NCBI GenBank assembly: GCA_035270785.1
Contig: DATESN010000106.1
Coordinates: 1 to 64,000 of the forward strand
Direction of reading: 5' to 3'
Length of the DNA stretch: 64,000 nt
Origin: DATESN01 sp035270785
GTDB lineage: Bacteria > Bacillota > Clostridia > Lachnospirales > Lachnospiraceae
Part shown: piece after piece, positions 8,984 to 17,812 of the stretch
How positions within the stretch are numbered: position 1 is the first letter of the stretch
How the letters are laid out: each line of letters starts with the position of its first letter
Program-made: the position numbers and the translations under genes
The notes under the pieces: generated by a model
Database searches by the model: none
What the model was told of the DNA's origin: nothing
Seen by the model: the letters and a program-made list of their open reading frames with translations, nothing else

Positions 8984-9021
8984 TTTTAAGATAAGAGAGA
9001 GGAAAATCACTTATCTTAAAA
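8984..9021. other. Hairpin between exporter and SASP genes
   Basis: TTTTAAGATAAG (8984-8995) pairs with CTTATCTTAAAA (9010-9021), a 12-bp AT-rich stem with a 14-base loop. It could be a weak terminator of the exporter gene or a regulatory element of the SASP gene. A sigma-G promoter is expected here, but I could not place one convincingly. Confidence 0.4.
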
Positions 9022-9079
9022 TAGACAAAATAAAAATAGTATTGAAAGAAAACATGATTCAATTATGGAGGTGAATGAA

Positions 9080-9283
9080 ATGGCAAGTGGAAGCAGATCA
9101 AATAGAGTAGAGGTTCCAGAAGCGAAAGCAGCTATGGATCGTTTCAAAACAGAGGTAGCTTCAGAATTAGGAGTTAACTTAAAAGAAGGATATAACGGTG
9201 ACTTAACATCGAAAGAAGCAGGATCTATCGGCGGAGAAATGGTTAGACGAATGATCAAAAAGCAAGAAGAGTCAATGAAATAA
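9080..9283 (+). CDS. Alpha/beta-type small acid-soluble spore protein
   Basis: A 67-residue spore protein that coats and protects forespore DNA and is degraded by the germination protease. Family hallmarks are clear: EAKAAMDRFKTEVASELGV near residues 14-32, with the TEVASE protease-site region, then YNGDLTSKEAGSIGGEMVRRMI. The start is set at 9080 (MASGSRS), since GGAGGTGA at 9067-9074 is its RBS. The in-frame ATG at 9065 is part of that RBS region. It is monocistronic with its own terminator. Transcription from a forespore sigma factor is expected from the family, not seen. Confidence 0.95.
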   Translation: MASGSRSNRVEVPEAKAAMDRFKTEVASELGVNLKEGYNGDLTSKEAGSIGGEMVRRMIKKQEESMK

Positions 9284-9300
9284 CAAAATCTTAAAAAAGT

Positions 9301-9341
9301 TAGTGCTTCACCAATAAATCATTGGTGAAGCATTAATTTTT
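9301..9341 (+). terminator. Terminator of the SASP gene
   Basis: TGCTTCACCAAT (9304-9315) pairs with ATTGGTGAAGCA (9321-9332) around AAATC, followed by TTAATTTTTG. It may serve both strands. Confidence 0.9.
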
Positions 9342-9356
9342 GTTTACAAATATAAG

Positions 9357-9932
9357 CTAAAGCTCTTTTTGAATCACTTTTTTTAATGGATTTAAAATAA
9401 TGTATGCAAGTGCACTTCCGAGTAATGCAGTGATAAGTTGTGTAATAGAAAAAGTTATTTTTGCGGCTTCTAAAACTTTGGGAAGAGCCTCAGGCTTTGG
9501 AAGTCTTGCACCAATATTGTTCCCAAAATTAGGGAAGATAATATAAATAACCAATAGACCCATGAAGGCAGCCTTCACAATAGAACCAAGTACTAAACCA
9601 ATTTCCAAATGAAAAGGAAATTTTGCTTTGTTACTAAAGAAGTAAGTGAAAAATACAATAATCATGTTTCCTGCCATAATTAAGGGGAACATCAGTGGAA
9701 TTCCAGCCATTATGGGGGAGCCTGTAAAGAAAAAAGCTGTAATGGGAGAAATGATACTAATCACCACTCCACTCATAAGTCCCGCTAAAAGAGTGGCAAT
9801 AATTAAGGTTGCATTAACAATCGGACCAGTGATGTATTGTGAATATGGGGACATTGATTTAAAATATTGGCTCATAATACAAATAGCTAATAGAACTGCG
9901 GTTGTAGTAATTTGTTTTGTTGTTATTTTCAT
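9357..9932 (-). CDS. ECF transporter S component (substrate unknown)
   Basis: A 191-residue integral membrane protein with about six hydrophobic segments, resembling substrate-binding S components of energy-coupling factor vitamin transporters. It starts MKITTKQITTTAVLLAIC and has the glycine-rich, short-loop layout of the generic ECF_trnsprt family. No ATPase or T component is nearby, so it would use the shared ECF module. The start is 9932, because AAAGGG lies 9 bases upstream; an upstream in-frame extension to 10040 overlaps the promoter and has no RBS. The leader may be structured. The substrate cannot be assigned from the sequence. Confidence 0.72.
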   Translation of the reverse strand: MKITTKQITTTAVLLAICIMSQYFKSMSPYSQYITGPIVNATLIIATLLAGLMSGVVISIISPITAFFFTGSPIMAGIPLMFPLIMAGNMIIVFFTYFFSNKAKFPFHLEIGLVLGSIVKAAFMGLLVIYIIFPNFGNNIGARLPKPEALPKVLEAAKITFSITQLITALLGSALAYIILNPLKKVIQKEL

Positions 9933-10022
9933 AGATAGTACCCTTTCTGTATCAATGTGATGTATGTTCCCGGGTTGATAACACCTTCTAACAGTGCAAG
10001 AAGTAGTTGTTAAAATAAACCC
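9933..10022 (-). promoter_or_regulatory. Structured 5' leader of the ECF S-component gene
   Basis: On the minus strand, after a TATAAT (plus coordinates 10023-10028), the leader can fold into three nested stems. They are 10018-10022 with 9972-9976 (GGGTT/AACCC), 10008-10011 with 9980-9983 (AACA/TGTT) and 9999-10003 with 9985-9989 (CTTCT/AGAAG), separated by internal loops. CCC and GGG elements flank the RBS. A nested-stem leader on a vitamin-transporter gene suggests a riboswitch, but it matches none of the classes I know. Confidence 0.4.
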
Positions 10023-10127
10023 ATTATAATATAGACACAATCAAAAAGAAAAGTAAACAAAAATAAAACAAATAATTGCTTTTATTAAAAAAACGGATAA
10101 AAAACAACATAAATAGGAGGAAATATT

Positions 10128-10145
10128 ATGAAAATAAAGTTCTAG
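10128..10145 (+). other. Five-codon open frame with strong RBS
   Basis: AGGAGG (10115-10120) is 7 bases before ATG AAA ATA AAG TTC TAG, which encodes only MKIKF. It lies in the 359-base gene-free stretch between the ECF S-component gene (minus) and tig (plus). It may be a leader peptide or the remnant of a lost gene. Confidence 0.35.
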
Positions 10146-10162
10146 TAATTTAATTTTACATA

Positions 10163-10171
10163 TGATATAAT
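10163..10171 (+). promoter_or_regulatory. Extended -10 promoter element of tig
   Basis: TGATATAAT (TG one base before TATAAT at 10166-10171), about 120 bases before the trigger factor start. No good -35 is visible. The leader from here to 10291 shows no obvious fold. Confidence 0.55.
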
Positions 10172-10291
10172 CGTAGAATGACTGTGAGAATGGCCTAATA
10201 TAAGTGATTTGAGTAATTTACAAAATAACTTGGGAATGGGTCGATAAAATAGATGAAGTCACAGAGGTAATTATAGGAGGAAATAAATAGT

Positions 10292-11581
10292 ATGAGTATA
10301 CAGGTTGAAAAATTAGAAAAGAACATGGCAAAGCTTACAATCGAGGCATCGGCAGAAGAATTGGACAAAGCATTAGAAAAAGCTTACCAAAAAAATAAAG
10401 GAAAAATGAGCGTACCAGGTTTCCGTAAAGGTAAAGTTCCAAAAGCTATGATAGAAAAAATGTACGGAAAAGAAGTTTTTTATGAAGATGCTGCAAATGA
10501 GCTTATTCCAGAGGCATACGCAAAAGCGTTGGATGAATGTAGCGAAGAAATTGTATCACAACCAACAATAGATGTAATCCAATTAGAAGTAGGTAAACCA
10601 TTTATTTTTACAGCGGAAGTTGCACTTAAACCAGAGATTTCTCTTGGAAAATATAAAGGCGTTAAAGTTGCGAAAACAGAAATAATTGTGTCAGAAGAAG
10701 AAATTGATGGCGAGATTGAAAAAGAAAGAGAAAACAATGCAAGAACTATTTCCGTTGAGGATAGAGCTGTTAAAGACGGCGATACAACAGTGATTGATTT
10801 TAACGGTTTTGTTAATGGAAAAGAGTTTGACGGCGGAAAAGGTGAAAATTATACATTGGTAATAGGTTCTCATTCTTTTATCGATACATTTGAAGAACAA
10901 TTAATTGGTAAAAATATTGGGGATAATCTTGAAGTAAATGTTAATTTTCCAGAAGATTACCAAGCGGAAGAACTAGCTGGAAAACCTGCAATGTTTAAAG
11001 TTGCCATTAAGGAAATTAAAGAAAAAGAACTTCCTGAATTAAATGACGAGTTTGCAAGTGAAGTATCAGAATTTGATACTTTGGCAGAATACAAGGAAGA
11101 TGTAAAGAAGAAATTAGCTGATAAAAAAGAGACAGATGCTAAAAACACCAAAGAAGATGCAGTAATTAGTGCAATCATAGCAGATGCAAAAATGGATATT
11201 CCAGATGCAATGATTCTTTCACAACAAAAACAATTAGTGGAGGATTTTGCACAAAGAATCTCTTCACAGGGATTAACCATGGAGCAGTATTTCCAATTCA
11301 CAGGATTAAACTTTGATACTATGCTCGAACAAGTAAAACCTCAAGCGGAAAAGAGAATAAAATCAAGACTTGTTTTAGAAGCTGTCGTTGCAGCAGAAAA
11401 AATGGAAGCTAGCGAAGAAGATTACGAAGCAGAAGTAGTTAGAATGTCAAGCATGTACCAGATGGAAGTAGATAAGATTAAGGAAATGCTAGGTGAAAGT
11501 GAAAAGAAACAAATTATGCTTGATCTAGCCATTGAAAAAGCAGTTCAATTTGTAGTAGCAGAAGCAAAAGAAGGTAAATAA
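10292..11581 (+). CDS. tig: Trigger factor (ribosome-bound chaperone, PPIase)
   Basis: Binds nascent chains at the ribosome exit tunnel and isomerises prolyl bonds. The 429-residue protein has all three domains: an N-terminal ribosome-binding domain with the signature GFRKGKVP (43-50), an FKBP-type PPIase domain at about 155-245 (VIDFNGFVNGKEFDGG onward), and a helical C-terminal chaperone domain to the end. RBS AGGAGG lies about 10 bases before the ATG. It is followed by clpP-clpX-lon, the conserved order in Firmicutes; the 128-base gap to clpP probably holds a separate promoter. Confidence 0.97.
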   Translation: MSIQVEKLEKNMAKLTIEASAEELDKALEKAYQKNKGKMSVPGFRKGKVPKAMIEKMYGKEVFYEDAANELIPEAYAKALDECSEEIVSQPTIDVIQLEVGKPFIFTAEVALKPEISLGKYKGVKVAKTEIIVSEEEIDGEIEKERENNARTISVEDRAVKDGDTTVIDFNGFVNGKEFDGGKGENYTLVIGSHSFIDTFEEQLIGKNIGDNLEVNVNFPEDYQAEELAGKPAMFKVAIKEIKEKELPELNDEFASEVSEFDTLAEYKEDVKKKLADKKETDAKNTKEDAVISAIIADAKMDIPDAMILSQQKQLVEDFAQRISSQGLTMEQYFQFTGLNFDTMLEQVKPQAEKRIKSRLVLEAVVAAEKMEASEEDYEAEVVRMSSMYQMEVDKIKEMLGESEKKQIMLDLAIEKAVQFVVAEAKEGK

Positions 11582-11709
11582 TCTTAATTATATTTAATTA
11601 TAAAAATTTAAAGCATTCATTAAACTTTTATTAATAAATTGTGAGTTTAGTGCAATGCGTTAATATAAGGGATATAATGACCATAAAAACAAAATGGAGG
11701 TCAAAATTT

Positions 11710-12321
11710 ATGAGTTTAGTACCTATGGTTATAGAACAAACAAGTCGTGGAGAACGTTCTTACGATATTTATTCAAGGCTTTTAAAAGAAAGAATTATTT
11801 TTTTAGGTGAAGAAGTAAATGAAGTGACAGCAAGTTTAATTGTAGCACAATTGTTATTTTTAGAAGCAGAAGATGGTGACAAGGATATTCATTTATATAT
11901 TAATAGCCCTGGCGGTTCTGTTACAGCAGGCATGGCAATTTATGACACCATGCAATTTATAAAATGTGATGTTTCAACAACCTGTATTGGTATGGCAGCT
12001 AGCATGGGTGCATTTCTTTTAGCGGGTGGAGCTAAGGGCAAAAGATATGCTCTTCCAAATGCAGAAATAATGATTCATCAACCATTAGGAGGCGCTAAAG
12101 GGCAAGCAAGTGAAATTGAAATTGCTGCCAGACATATGCTAAGAACAAAAGAAAAGTTAAATAGGTTATTAGCAGAGAATACAAATCAGCCCGTAGATGT
12201 TATTGCGGCGGATACGGATAGGGATAATTGGAAAACTGCCGAGGAAGCAAAAGCATATGGATTAATTGATAACGTAATTATAAATCATGCTAGTACCTTG
12301 GAAGGTAAAGAAGAAAAATAG
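11710..12321 (+). CDS. clpP: ATP-dependent Clp protease proteolytic subunit
   Basis: Serine peptidase that forms the tetradecameric barrel fed by ClpX or ClpC. The 203-residue protein has the catalytic triad Ser98 (GMAASMG), His123 (MIHQPLGG) and Asp172 (DTDRDNW), in the usual spacing. The start is 11710 (MSLVPMVIEQ), preceded by GGAGG at 11696-11700. An in-frame GTG at 11641 would add 23 residues foreign to the family. TTGTGA (11639-11644) with TAATAT (11661-11666) may be its promoter. clpX follows 20 bases later. Confidence 0.97.
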   Translation: MSLVPMVIEQTSRGERSYDIYSRLLKERIIFLGEEVNEVTASLIVAQLLFLEAEDGDKDIHLYINSPGGSVTAGMAIYDTMQFIKCDVSTTCIGMAASMGAFLLAGGAKGKRYALPNAEIMIHQPLGGAKGQASEIEIAARHMLRTKEKLNRLLAENTNQPVDVIAADTDRDNWKTAEEAKAYGLIDNVIINHASTLEGKEEK

Positions 12322-12341
12322 AGTTTATAGGGAGTTAAGGA

Positions 12342-13610
12342 ATGGCAGGAAAAAATTCTGACGAGAAAGTAAGATGTTCTTTTTGTAATAAAACCCAGGA
12401 TCAAGTAAAAAAGTTAATTGCGGGTCCTTCTGGAGTATACATTTGTGATGAATGTATTGATATATGTAGTGATATTATGGAAGAAGAATTTGAAGAAGAC
12501 CCAGTAGTAGGAAAGATGGAAATAAGTCTTTTGAAACCGGTTCAAATCAAAGAATTCCTGGATGATTACGTAATAGGGCAAGAAGAGGCTAAAAAAGTAT
12601 TATCAGTTGCAGTATATAACCATTATAAAAGGGTTACTGCGGATAAAGATTTAGATGTAGAATTACAAAAAAGTAATATTATTATGTTGGGGCCAACTGG
12701 ATCAGGTAAAACACTGCTTGCTCAAACCTTAGCAAAAATCATTAATGTTCCTTTTGCAATTGCAGATGCTACCACTTTAACGGAAGCAGGTTATGTTGGT
12801 GAAGATGTAGAGAATATACTATTAAAATTACTTCAAGCGGCTGACTACGATGTGGAACGTGCACAGTTTGGTATTGTCTATATAGATGAAATAGATAAAA
12901 TAACAAAGAAAAGTGAAAACCTATCCATTACAAGAGATGTTTCAGGGGAAGGTGTGCAACAAGCACTTCTTAAAATAATTGAAGGAACGATTGCTTCAGT
13001 TCCTCCGCAAGGAGGAAGAAAACATCCTCATCAGGAGTTAATACAAGTAGATACTAGTAATATTTTGTTTATCTGCGGTGGTGCTTTTGATGGATTAGAT
13101 AAAATAGTTGAAACAAGATTAGATCGTAAATCAATTGGGTTTGGATCAGAGGTTGTGGAAAAAAATGGAAAGAACTTTGGAGAGCTACTTAAAGAGGCAA
13201 ACTCACAAGATTTAGTTAAGTTTGGTTTAATTCCAGAATTTGTGGGACGGGTTCCTATTAATGTTTCTTTAGAAGCATTAGATGCAGATGCCCTTGAAAG
13301 AATTTTAAAAGAGCCAAAGAGTGCATTAATTAAGCAATATCAAAAGTTATTTGAATTTGATAATGTAAAGCTTTCTTTTGAAGCTGAGGCGATTCGTGCC
13401 ATTGCCGAAAAGGCAATGAATCGAAAAATAGGAGCCAGAGGTCTTAGATCTATTATGGAACATATTATGATGGATTTAATGTATCAAATTCCTTCTGATG
13501 AAACCATTGAAAAATGTATCATAACAAAAGCATTAGTGGATGGAACAGGTAAACCAGTTATTTCATATCGCGTTAATGGAAAACCAGAAACAATGAAAAA
13601 AGCGAAATAA
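12342..13610 (+). CDS. clpX: Clp protease ATP-binding subunit ClpX
   Basis: AAA+ unfoldase that recognises tagged substrates and feeds ClpP. The 422-residue protein has the N-terminal zinc-binding domain with Cys12, Cys15, Cys35 and Cys38. Walker A GPTGSGKT is near residue 117, Walker B IVYIDEIDKI near 185, and the conserved GGAFDGL and IPEFVGRVP segments follow. RBS GGGAG lies 7-8 bases before the ATG. It is probably co-transcribed with clpP. A GC-rich hairpin separates it from lon. Confidence 0.97.
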   Translation: MAGKNSDEKVRCSFCNKTQDQVKKLIAGPSGVYICDECIDICSDIMEEEFEEDPVVGKMEISLLKPVQIKEFLDDYVIGQEEAKKVLSVAVYNHYKRVTADKDLDVELQKSNIIMLGPTGSGKTLLAQTLAKIINVPFAIADATTLTEAGYVGEDVENILLKLLQAADYDVERAQFGIVYIDEIDKITKKSENLSITRDVSGEGVQQALLKIIEGTIASVPPQGGRKHPHQELIQVDTSNILFICGGAFDGLDKIVETRLDRKSIGFGSEVVEKNGKNFGELLKEANSQDLVKFGLIPEFVGRVPINVSLEALDADALERILKEPKSALIKQYQKLFEFDNVKLSFEAEAIRAIAEKAMNRKIGARGLRSIMEHIMMDLMYQIPSDETIEKCIITKALVDGTGKPVISYRVNGKPETMKKAK

Positions 13611-13622
13611 TATTACAAGAAT

Positions 13623-13646
13623 AACGCTGCCGAAATTGGCGGCGTT
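13623..13646 (+). other. Hairpin between clpX and lon
   Basis: AACGCTGCC (13623-13631) pairs with GGCGGCGTT (13638-13646), one T-G wobble, followed only by TTGTT. It is stable for this AT-rich DNA but lacks a long T-run, so it is perhaps an attenuator or mRNA-processing/stability element rather than a full terminator. Confidence 0.5.
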
Positions 13647-13676
13647 TGTTCATATAGCGATTTGGGTGGTGAATAA

Positions 13677-16025
13677 ATGAAAGAACAAGAAAAAGAGACG
13701 ATTAAGATACCAGCAGTGGCACTACGGGGATTAACTATTTTTCCAGATATGATGATTCATTTTGATTTAAGTAGGAAGAAGTCTATTATGGCAGTTGAAC
13801 AAGCTATGATGGGAGATCAAAGATTATTTTTAATTACGCAAAAAGATCCTAACCAAGTGGATCCTAATATGGATGGTGTATTTCGTGTTGGCACGATTGT
13901 ACTAATTAAACAAGTATCAAAATTACCCAACAATATTGTTAGAGTTTTAGTTGATGGAATATGTCGAGCATCTTTGCTGGAGTTTTTAGAAAATGCAGAA
14001 TATCTAGAAGCTTACATTGAAGAAATACCGGTAGAAACTATGGAGTCAGATACAACAGAAACACAAGCAATGTTGCGCCATATACAAGAATTAGTGGAGC
14101 AATATTGTAGATATTACCCTAAAATAGAAAAAACAATGGCAATTCATTTAAAAGAAGTTACTTCACTTGAACGTATGGTGAACCAAACTATACTTAACAT
14201 GCCACTTCATTATACAAAAAAACAAATAATATTAGAAGCGTTGGAATTAAAGAATCAATATGAAATTCTTGCAGATATTTTATTTAATGAAATTGAAATT
14301 GCAAAGATACGTACTGAGTTAACGGATAAACTTAAGGGCCGAGTTGAAAAAAATCAAAAAGAGTATTTATTACGTGAGCAACTACATTATATTAGGCAAG
14401 AATTAGGGGAGGAAGACGCCTTTTCTGATGCAGATCAATTTGAAAAAGAGTTAATCAAAATAAAGGCAAGTAAAGAAGTAAAAGAAAGAATAAAAAAAGA
14501 AATAACAAGATTTAGAAGCATATCTGGAAGTAGTGCAGAAAGCGCAGTTGCCAGAGGATATATTGAAACATTATTAGAGTTACCATGGGATAAAGTATCA
14601 AAAGATAATATGGATATGAATCAGGTAGAAGAATTATTAAATCAAGACCATTATGGATTGGATCAAGTGAAAGAACGTATTTTGGAGTTTTTGGCAGTAC
14701 GTTCTTTAACAAATCATGGAGAAAGTCCCATTTTATGTTTGGTAGGACCTCCGGGAACGGGAAAAACTTCTATTGCAAAATCGGTTGCAACAGCTCTTAA
14801 TAAAAAATATGTTCGGATTTGTTTGGGTGGCGTAAGGGATGAAGCTGAAATCAGAGGTCATAGGAAGACATATGTAGGGGCTATGTCAGGACGCATAGCG
14901 ACTGGTTTAAAACAGGCCGGGGTAAGAAATCCACTTGTTTTGCTGGATGAAATTGACAAAGTGGGAAGTGATCAAAGAGGAGATACCTCATCAGCACTTC
15001 TCGAAGTTTTGGATTCTGAGCAAAACAGTAAATTCAGGGATCATTATGTTGAAATTCCATTAGATTTATCGGAAGTATTATTTATTGCAACTGCAAACTC
15101 TGTTTCAAAAATACCTAGGCCCCTTTTTGATCGAATGGAGATAATAGAAGTATCTAGTTATACAGCAAATGAAAAGTTTCATATTGCAAAGAAGCATTTA
15201 ATTGGTAAACAACTTAAGAAAAATGGACTTCATGAAAATCAATTAACGATGAGTGATGCTTCTATAAAAAAGATAATTCAGTGCTATACAAGAGAGTCAG
15301 GTGTGAGAGAAACGGAACGAAAGATTGGGCAAGCATGTAGAAAAGTAGCAAGGGAGATACTCCAATCAGGGAAAATAAGTGTTAAAATAAATAGTAACAA
15401 TTTAAATAAATATTTAGGTAAAGAGAAGTATCTATTAGATAAAGCCAACACCGTTGATGAAATTGGTATTGTTCGAGGACTTGCATGGACAAGCGTTGGT
15501 GGAGATACGTTACAGGTGGAAGTTAATATGATGCCTGGAAAGGGCGACATTGAATTGACGGGTCAGTTGGGAGACGTAATGAAAGAATCCGCGTTAACAG
15601 GTATTAGTTACATACGATCTATAAGTAAAGATTATAGTATTCCAATTGATTCGTTTAAAGAAAATGACTTTCATATTCATATCCCAGAGGGTGCCGTTCC
15701 AAAAGATGGACCATCGGCTGGTATTACAATGGCAACTGCTTTGTTATCTGCAATTACAGGTAGAAAAGTAAAAGCAGAAATAGCCATGACGGGTGAAATT
15801 ACCCTGCGGGGAAGAGTATTGCCTATTGGAGGATTAAAGGAAAAAATATTAGCAGCTAAGACGGCGGGTATAAAAACAGTTTTAGTACCAGAAGCCAATA
15901 AAAAGGACATTGATGAAATCCCAAAAGAAATTACAACGGGTATTGAAATAATATATGTGGAAACTATGAACGAGGTGGTGAAACATGCCTTTGTAAAAGA
16001 AGAGGAGAAAACCAGTGATAATTAA
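13677..16025 (+). CDS. lon: ATP-dependent protease Lon
   Basis: Homo-oligomeric AAA+ serine protease of the cytoplasm. The 782-residue protein has an N-terminal substrate-binding LON domain (about 10-200), a coiled segment, an AAA+ module with Walker A GPPGTGKT near 358 and LVLLDEIDKVG, and a C-terminal S16 protease domain with Ser680 (KDGPSAG) and Lys723 (GGLKEK) as the catalytic dyad. GGTGGTG precedes the ATG. Its last 11 bases overlap the next gene. This is the LonA form; it lacks the LonB membrane segment. Confidence 0.97.
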   Translation: MKEQEKETIKIPAVALRGLTIFPDMMIHFDLSRKKSIMAVEQAMMGDQRLFLITQKDPNQVDPNMDGVFRVGTIVLIKQVSKLPNNIVRVLVDGICRASLLEFLENAEYLEAYIEEIPVETMESDTTETQAMLRHIQELVEQYCRYYPKIEKTMAIHLKEVTSLERMVNQTILNMPLHYTKKQIILEALELKNQYEILADILFNEIEIAKIRTELTDKLKGRVEKNQKEYLLREQLHYIRQELGEEDAFSDADQFEKELIKIKASKEVKERIKKEITRFRSISGSSAESAVARGYIETLLELPWDKVSKDNMDMNQVEELLNQDHYGLDQVKERILEFLAVRSLTNHGESPILCLVGPPGTGKTSIAKSVATALNKKYVRICLGGVRDEAEIRGHRKTYVGAMSGRIATGLKQAGVRNPLVLLDEIDKVGSDQRGDTSSALLEVLDSEQNSKFRDHYVEIPLDLSEVLFIATANSVSKIPRPLFDRMEIIEVSSYTANEKFHIAKKHLIGKQLKKNGLHENQLTMSDASIKKIIQCYTRESGVRETERKIGQACRKVAREILQSGKISVKINSNNLNKYLGKEKYLLDKANTVDEIGIVRGLAWTSVGGDTLQVEVNMMPGKGDIELTGQLGDVMKESALTGISYIRSISKDYSIPIDSFKENDFHIHIPEGAVPKDGPSAGITMATALLSAITGRKVKAEIAMTGEITLRGRVLPIGGLKEKILAAKTAGIKTVLVPEANKKDIDEIPKEITTGIEIIYVETMNEVVKHAFVKEEEKTSDN

Positions 16026-16635
16026 AAGTGTTAATTTAGAAACAGTATGTGGAATCACCAGTTCAATACCTGATAATAGATATCCGGAAATTGCTTTTTC
16101 GGGAAAAAGTAATGTGGGTAAATCATCTTTAATTAATGCACTTATGAATAGGAAGGCGTATGCGAGAACAAGTGCAAAACCAGGAAAAACTCAAACAATT
16201 AATTTTTACAATATTAATGAGGAAATATTCTTTGTAGATTTGCCGGGCTATGGTTATACAAAAGCAAGTGTAGAAGTGAAAGAGAAGTGGGGAAAAATGA
16301 TTGAGAGATATTTAAAAATATCAGAACAATTAAAAGCCGTTTTTCTTCTTCTAGATATTCGCCACGAACCTTCCTCTAATGATAAAATAATGTATGATTG
16401 GATATTGGCTCAAGGATATAAACCTATCATAATCGCAACAAAATTAGATAAAATAAATAGGAGTCAAATACAAAAACATGTTAAAATGATTAAAACGGGA
16501 TTAAACGTGGAGAAAGATACGATAGTTGTTCCTTTTTCAGCAGAATCGAAACAAGGAAGAGATGAAATTTACGAAATTATTGAAGGATTTTTAAAAGAAG
16601 ATAATATGGATGGGAAAAGTAATGAACCAAAATAA
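16015..16635 (+). CDS. ysxC: Ribosome biogenesis GTPase YihA/YsxC (EngB)
   Basis: Essential TRAFAC GTPase needed for 50S subunit assembly. The 206-residue protein has G1 GKSNVGKS (30-37), a G2 threonine in the GKTQT segment, G3 DLPGYG and G4 ATKLDK. The GTG start is supported by AGGAG about 8 bases upstream, inside the lon 3' end. The 11-base overlap with lon implies translational coupling. The lon-ysxC order is typical of Firmicutes. Confidence 0.95.
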   Translation: MIIKSVNLETVCGITSSIPDNRYPEIAFSGKSNVGKSSLINALMNRKAYARTSAKPGKTQTINFYNINEEIFFVDLPGYGYTKASVEVKEKWGKMIERYLKISEQLKAVFLLLDIRHEPSSNDKIMYDWILAQGYKPIIIATKLDKINRSQIQKHVKMIKTGLNVEKDTIVVPFSAESKQGRDEIYEIIEGFLKEDNMDGKSNEPK

Positions 16636-17812
16636 GAAACAATATATAAAGATCGTCATTAATATATCCATAGCGATACTATTTCTATTTTTATTTATTT
16701 TTGTATTGCCTAGATTATTAGTTTTCTTTATGCCATTTGTTGTTGGTTGGATTATTTCATTGATTGCAAATCCACCGGTAAAGTTTTTGGAAGAAAAATT
16801 AAGAATTAAACGTAAGGCAATTTCTGCGTTTGTCATCATAACAGTGTTAATAGCGGTAATCGTAGTGGGCTATTTAATCATTGCAAAATTGATACAACAA
16901 TCGATTGGATTTATGGAATCACTTCCAGAACTATGGAAAACCATTGAAATAGATTTAAGCAAAGTTGGAAGAAGCTGGGATGTATTCTTTAAAGGTTTAC
17001 CAATAGGTGCACAAGACGCCTTTATAAACATCAATACCAATATGAGCAATACCATTGGAAATATTATAGAAGGATTGGGCTCTCCAACAATGGCAGCAAT
17101 CGGTAATTTTGCTAAAAATATTCCATCCTTTCTCATTTCATTTATTATGTGTGTGTTGTCAGCATATTTTTTTGTGGCGGAGAAAGAGAATATTTCCAAG
17201 GCAGTTAAAAGTAGAATGTCAGTTTCTCTCCGTAGTAAATGGGAACTAGGGACATCTAGCATGAAGCAAGCAATAGGCGGATATTTTTTAGCCCAGTTTC
17301 GTATTGAAATATGGATTTATATGTTAGTTGTTATTGGTCTGCTGATTTTAAAAGTTGAATATGCGTATTTAATTGCAGTGGGAATTGCCTGTTTGGATTT
17401 GTTACCTTTTTTTGGAACAGGAACGATTATGGTTCCATGGGCTATTTTAAAGTTCATCAGTGCAGATTATAAAAGTGGGTTTGGTCTTTTAATTATTTGG
17501 AGTGTAGGTCAATTGGTTCGACAATTTATTCAACCTAAAATTGTAGGAGATTCTCTTGGCATGAAGCCAATTCCTACGTTGTTCTTATTATATATTGGTT
17601 ACAAATTTGGTAGTGTTGTGGGGATGATTATGGCAATTCCAATTGGTATCATCATAGGTAACTTTAATAAAGCAGGTGTCTTTGATACGACAAAAAACAG
17701 TTTCTATCTTTTGTTTAAAAAAGTAAATGACTTTAGAAGATTAGATGAGAAAGATTTAGAGTATCTTCACTTAGATGAGAAAAAGGAATTAGAGGAAAGC
17801 GCGAAGAAATGA
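16622..17812 (+). CDS. AI-2E family permease, YtvI-like sporulation membrane protein
   Basis: A 396-residue membrane protein with seven to eight hydrophobic segments. An N-terminal pair lies near residues 10-60, and a C-terminal block includes LLPFFGTGTIMVPWAI and QPKIVGDSLGMKPIPTLFLLYIGYK. The latter is the conserved core of the AI-2E/UPF0118 transporter family. Length and layout resemble YtvI, a sporulation-associated member. I prefer ATG 16622 (MNQNKK) with GGGA about 6 bases upstream; ATG 16610 is an alternative. It overlaps ysxC and, by ATGA, the dehydrogenase gene downstream. The substrate is unknown. Confidence 0.78.
   Translation: MNQNKKQYIKIVINISIAILFLFLFIFVLPRLLVFFMPFVVGWIISLIANPPVKFLEEKLRIKRKAISAFVIITVLIAVIVVGYLIIAKLIQQSIGFMESLPELWKTIEIDLSKVGRSWDVFFKGLPIGAQDAFININTNMSNTIGNIIEGLGSPTMAAIGNFAKNIPSFLISFIMCVLSAYFFVAEKENISKAVKSRMSVSLRSKWELGTSSMKQAIGGYFLAQFRIEIWIYMLVVIGLLILKVEYAYLIAVGIACLDLLPFFGTGTIMVPWAILKFISADYKSGFGLLIIWSVGQLVRQFIQPKIVGDSLGMKPIPTLFLLYIGYKFGSVVGMIMAIPIGIIIGNFNKAGVFDTTKNSFYLLFKKVNDFRRLDEKDLEYLHLDEKKELEESAKK

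Noticed and set aside
10691..11301. Long minus-strand open frames opposite tig and other genes
   Set aside because: They have no RBS, low-complexity Ser/Phe-rich translations and mirror the codon pattern of the plus-strand genes; they are shadows.
13623..13646. Intrinsic terminator separating clpX from lon
   Set aside because: The stem is good but the following sequence lacks a proper T-run; kept only as an unclassified hairpin.
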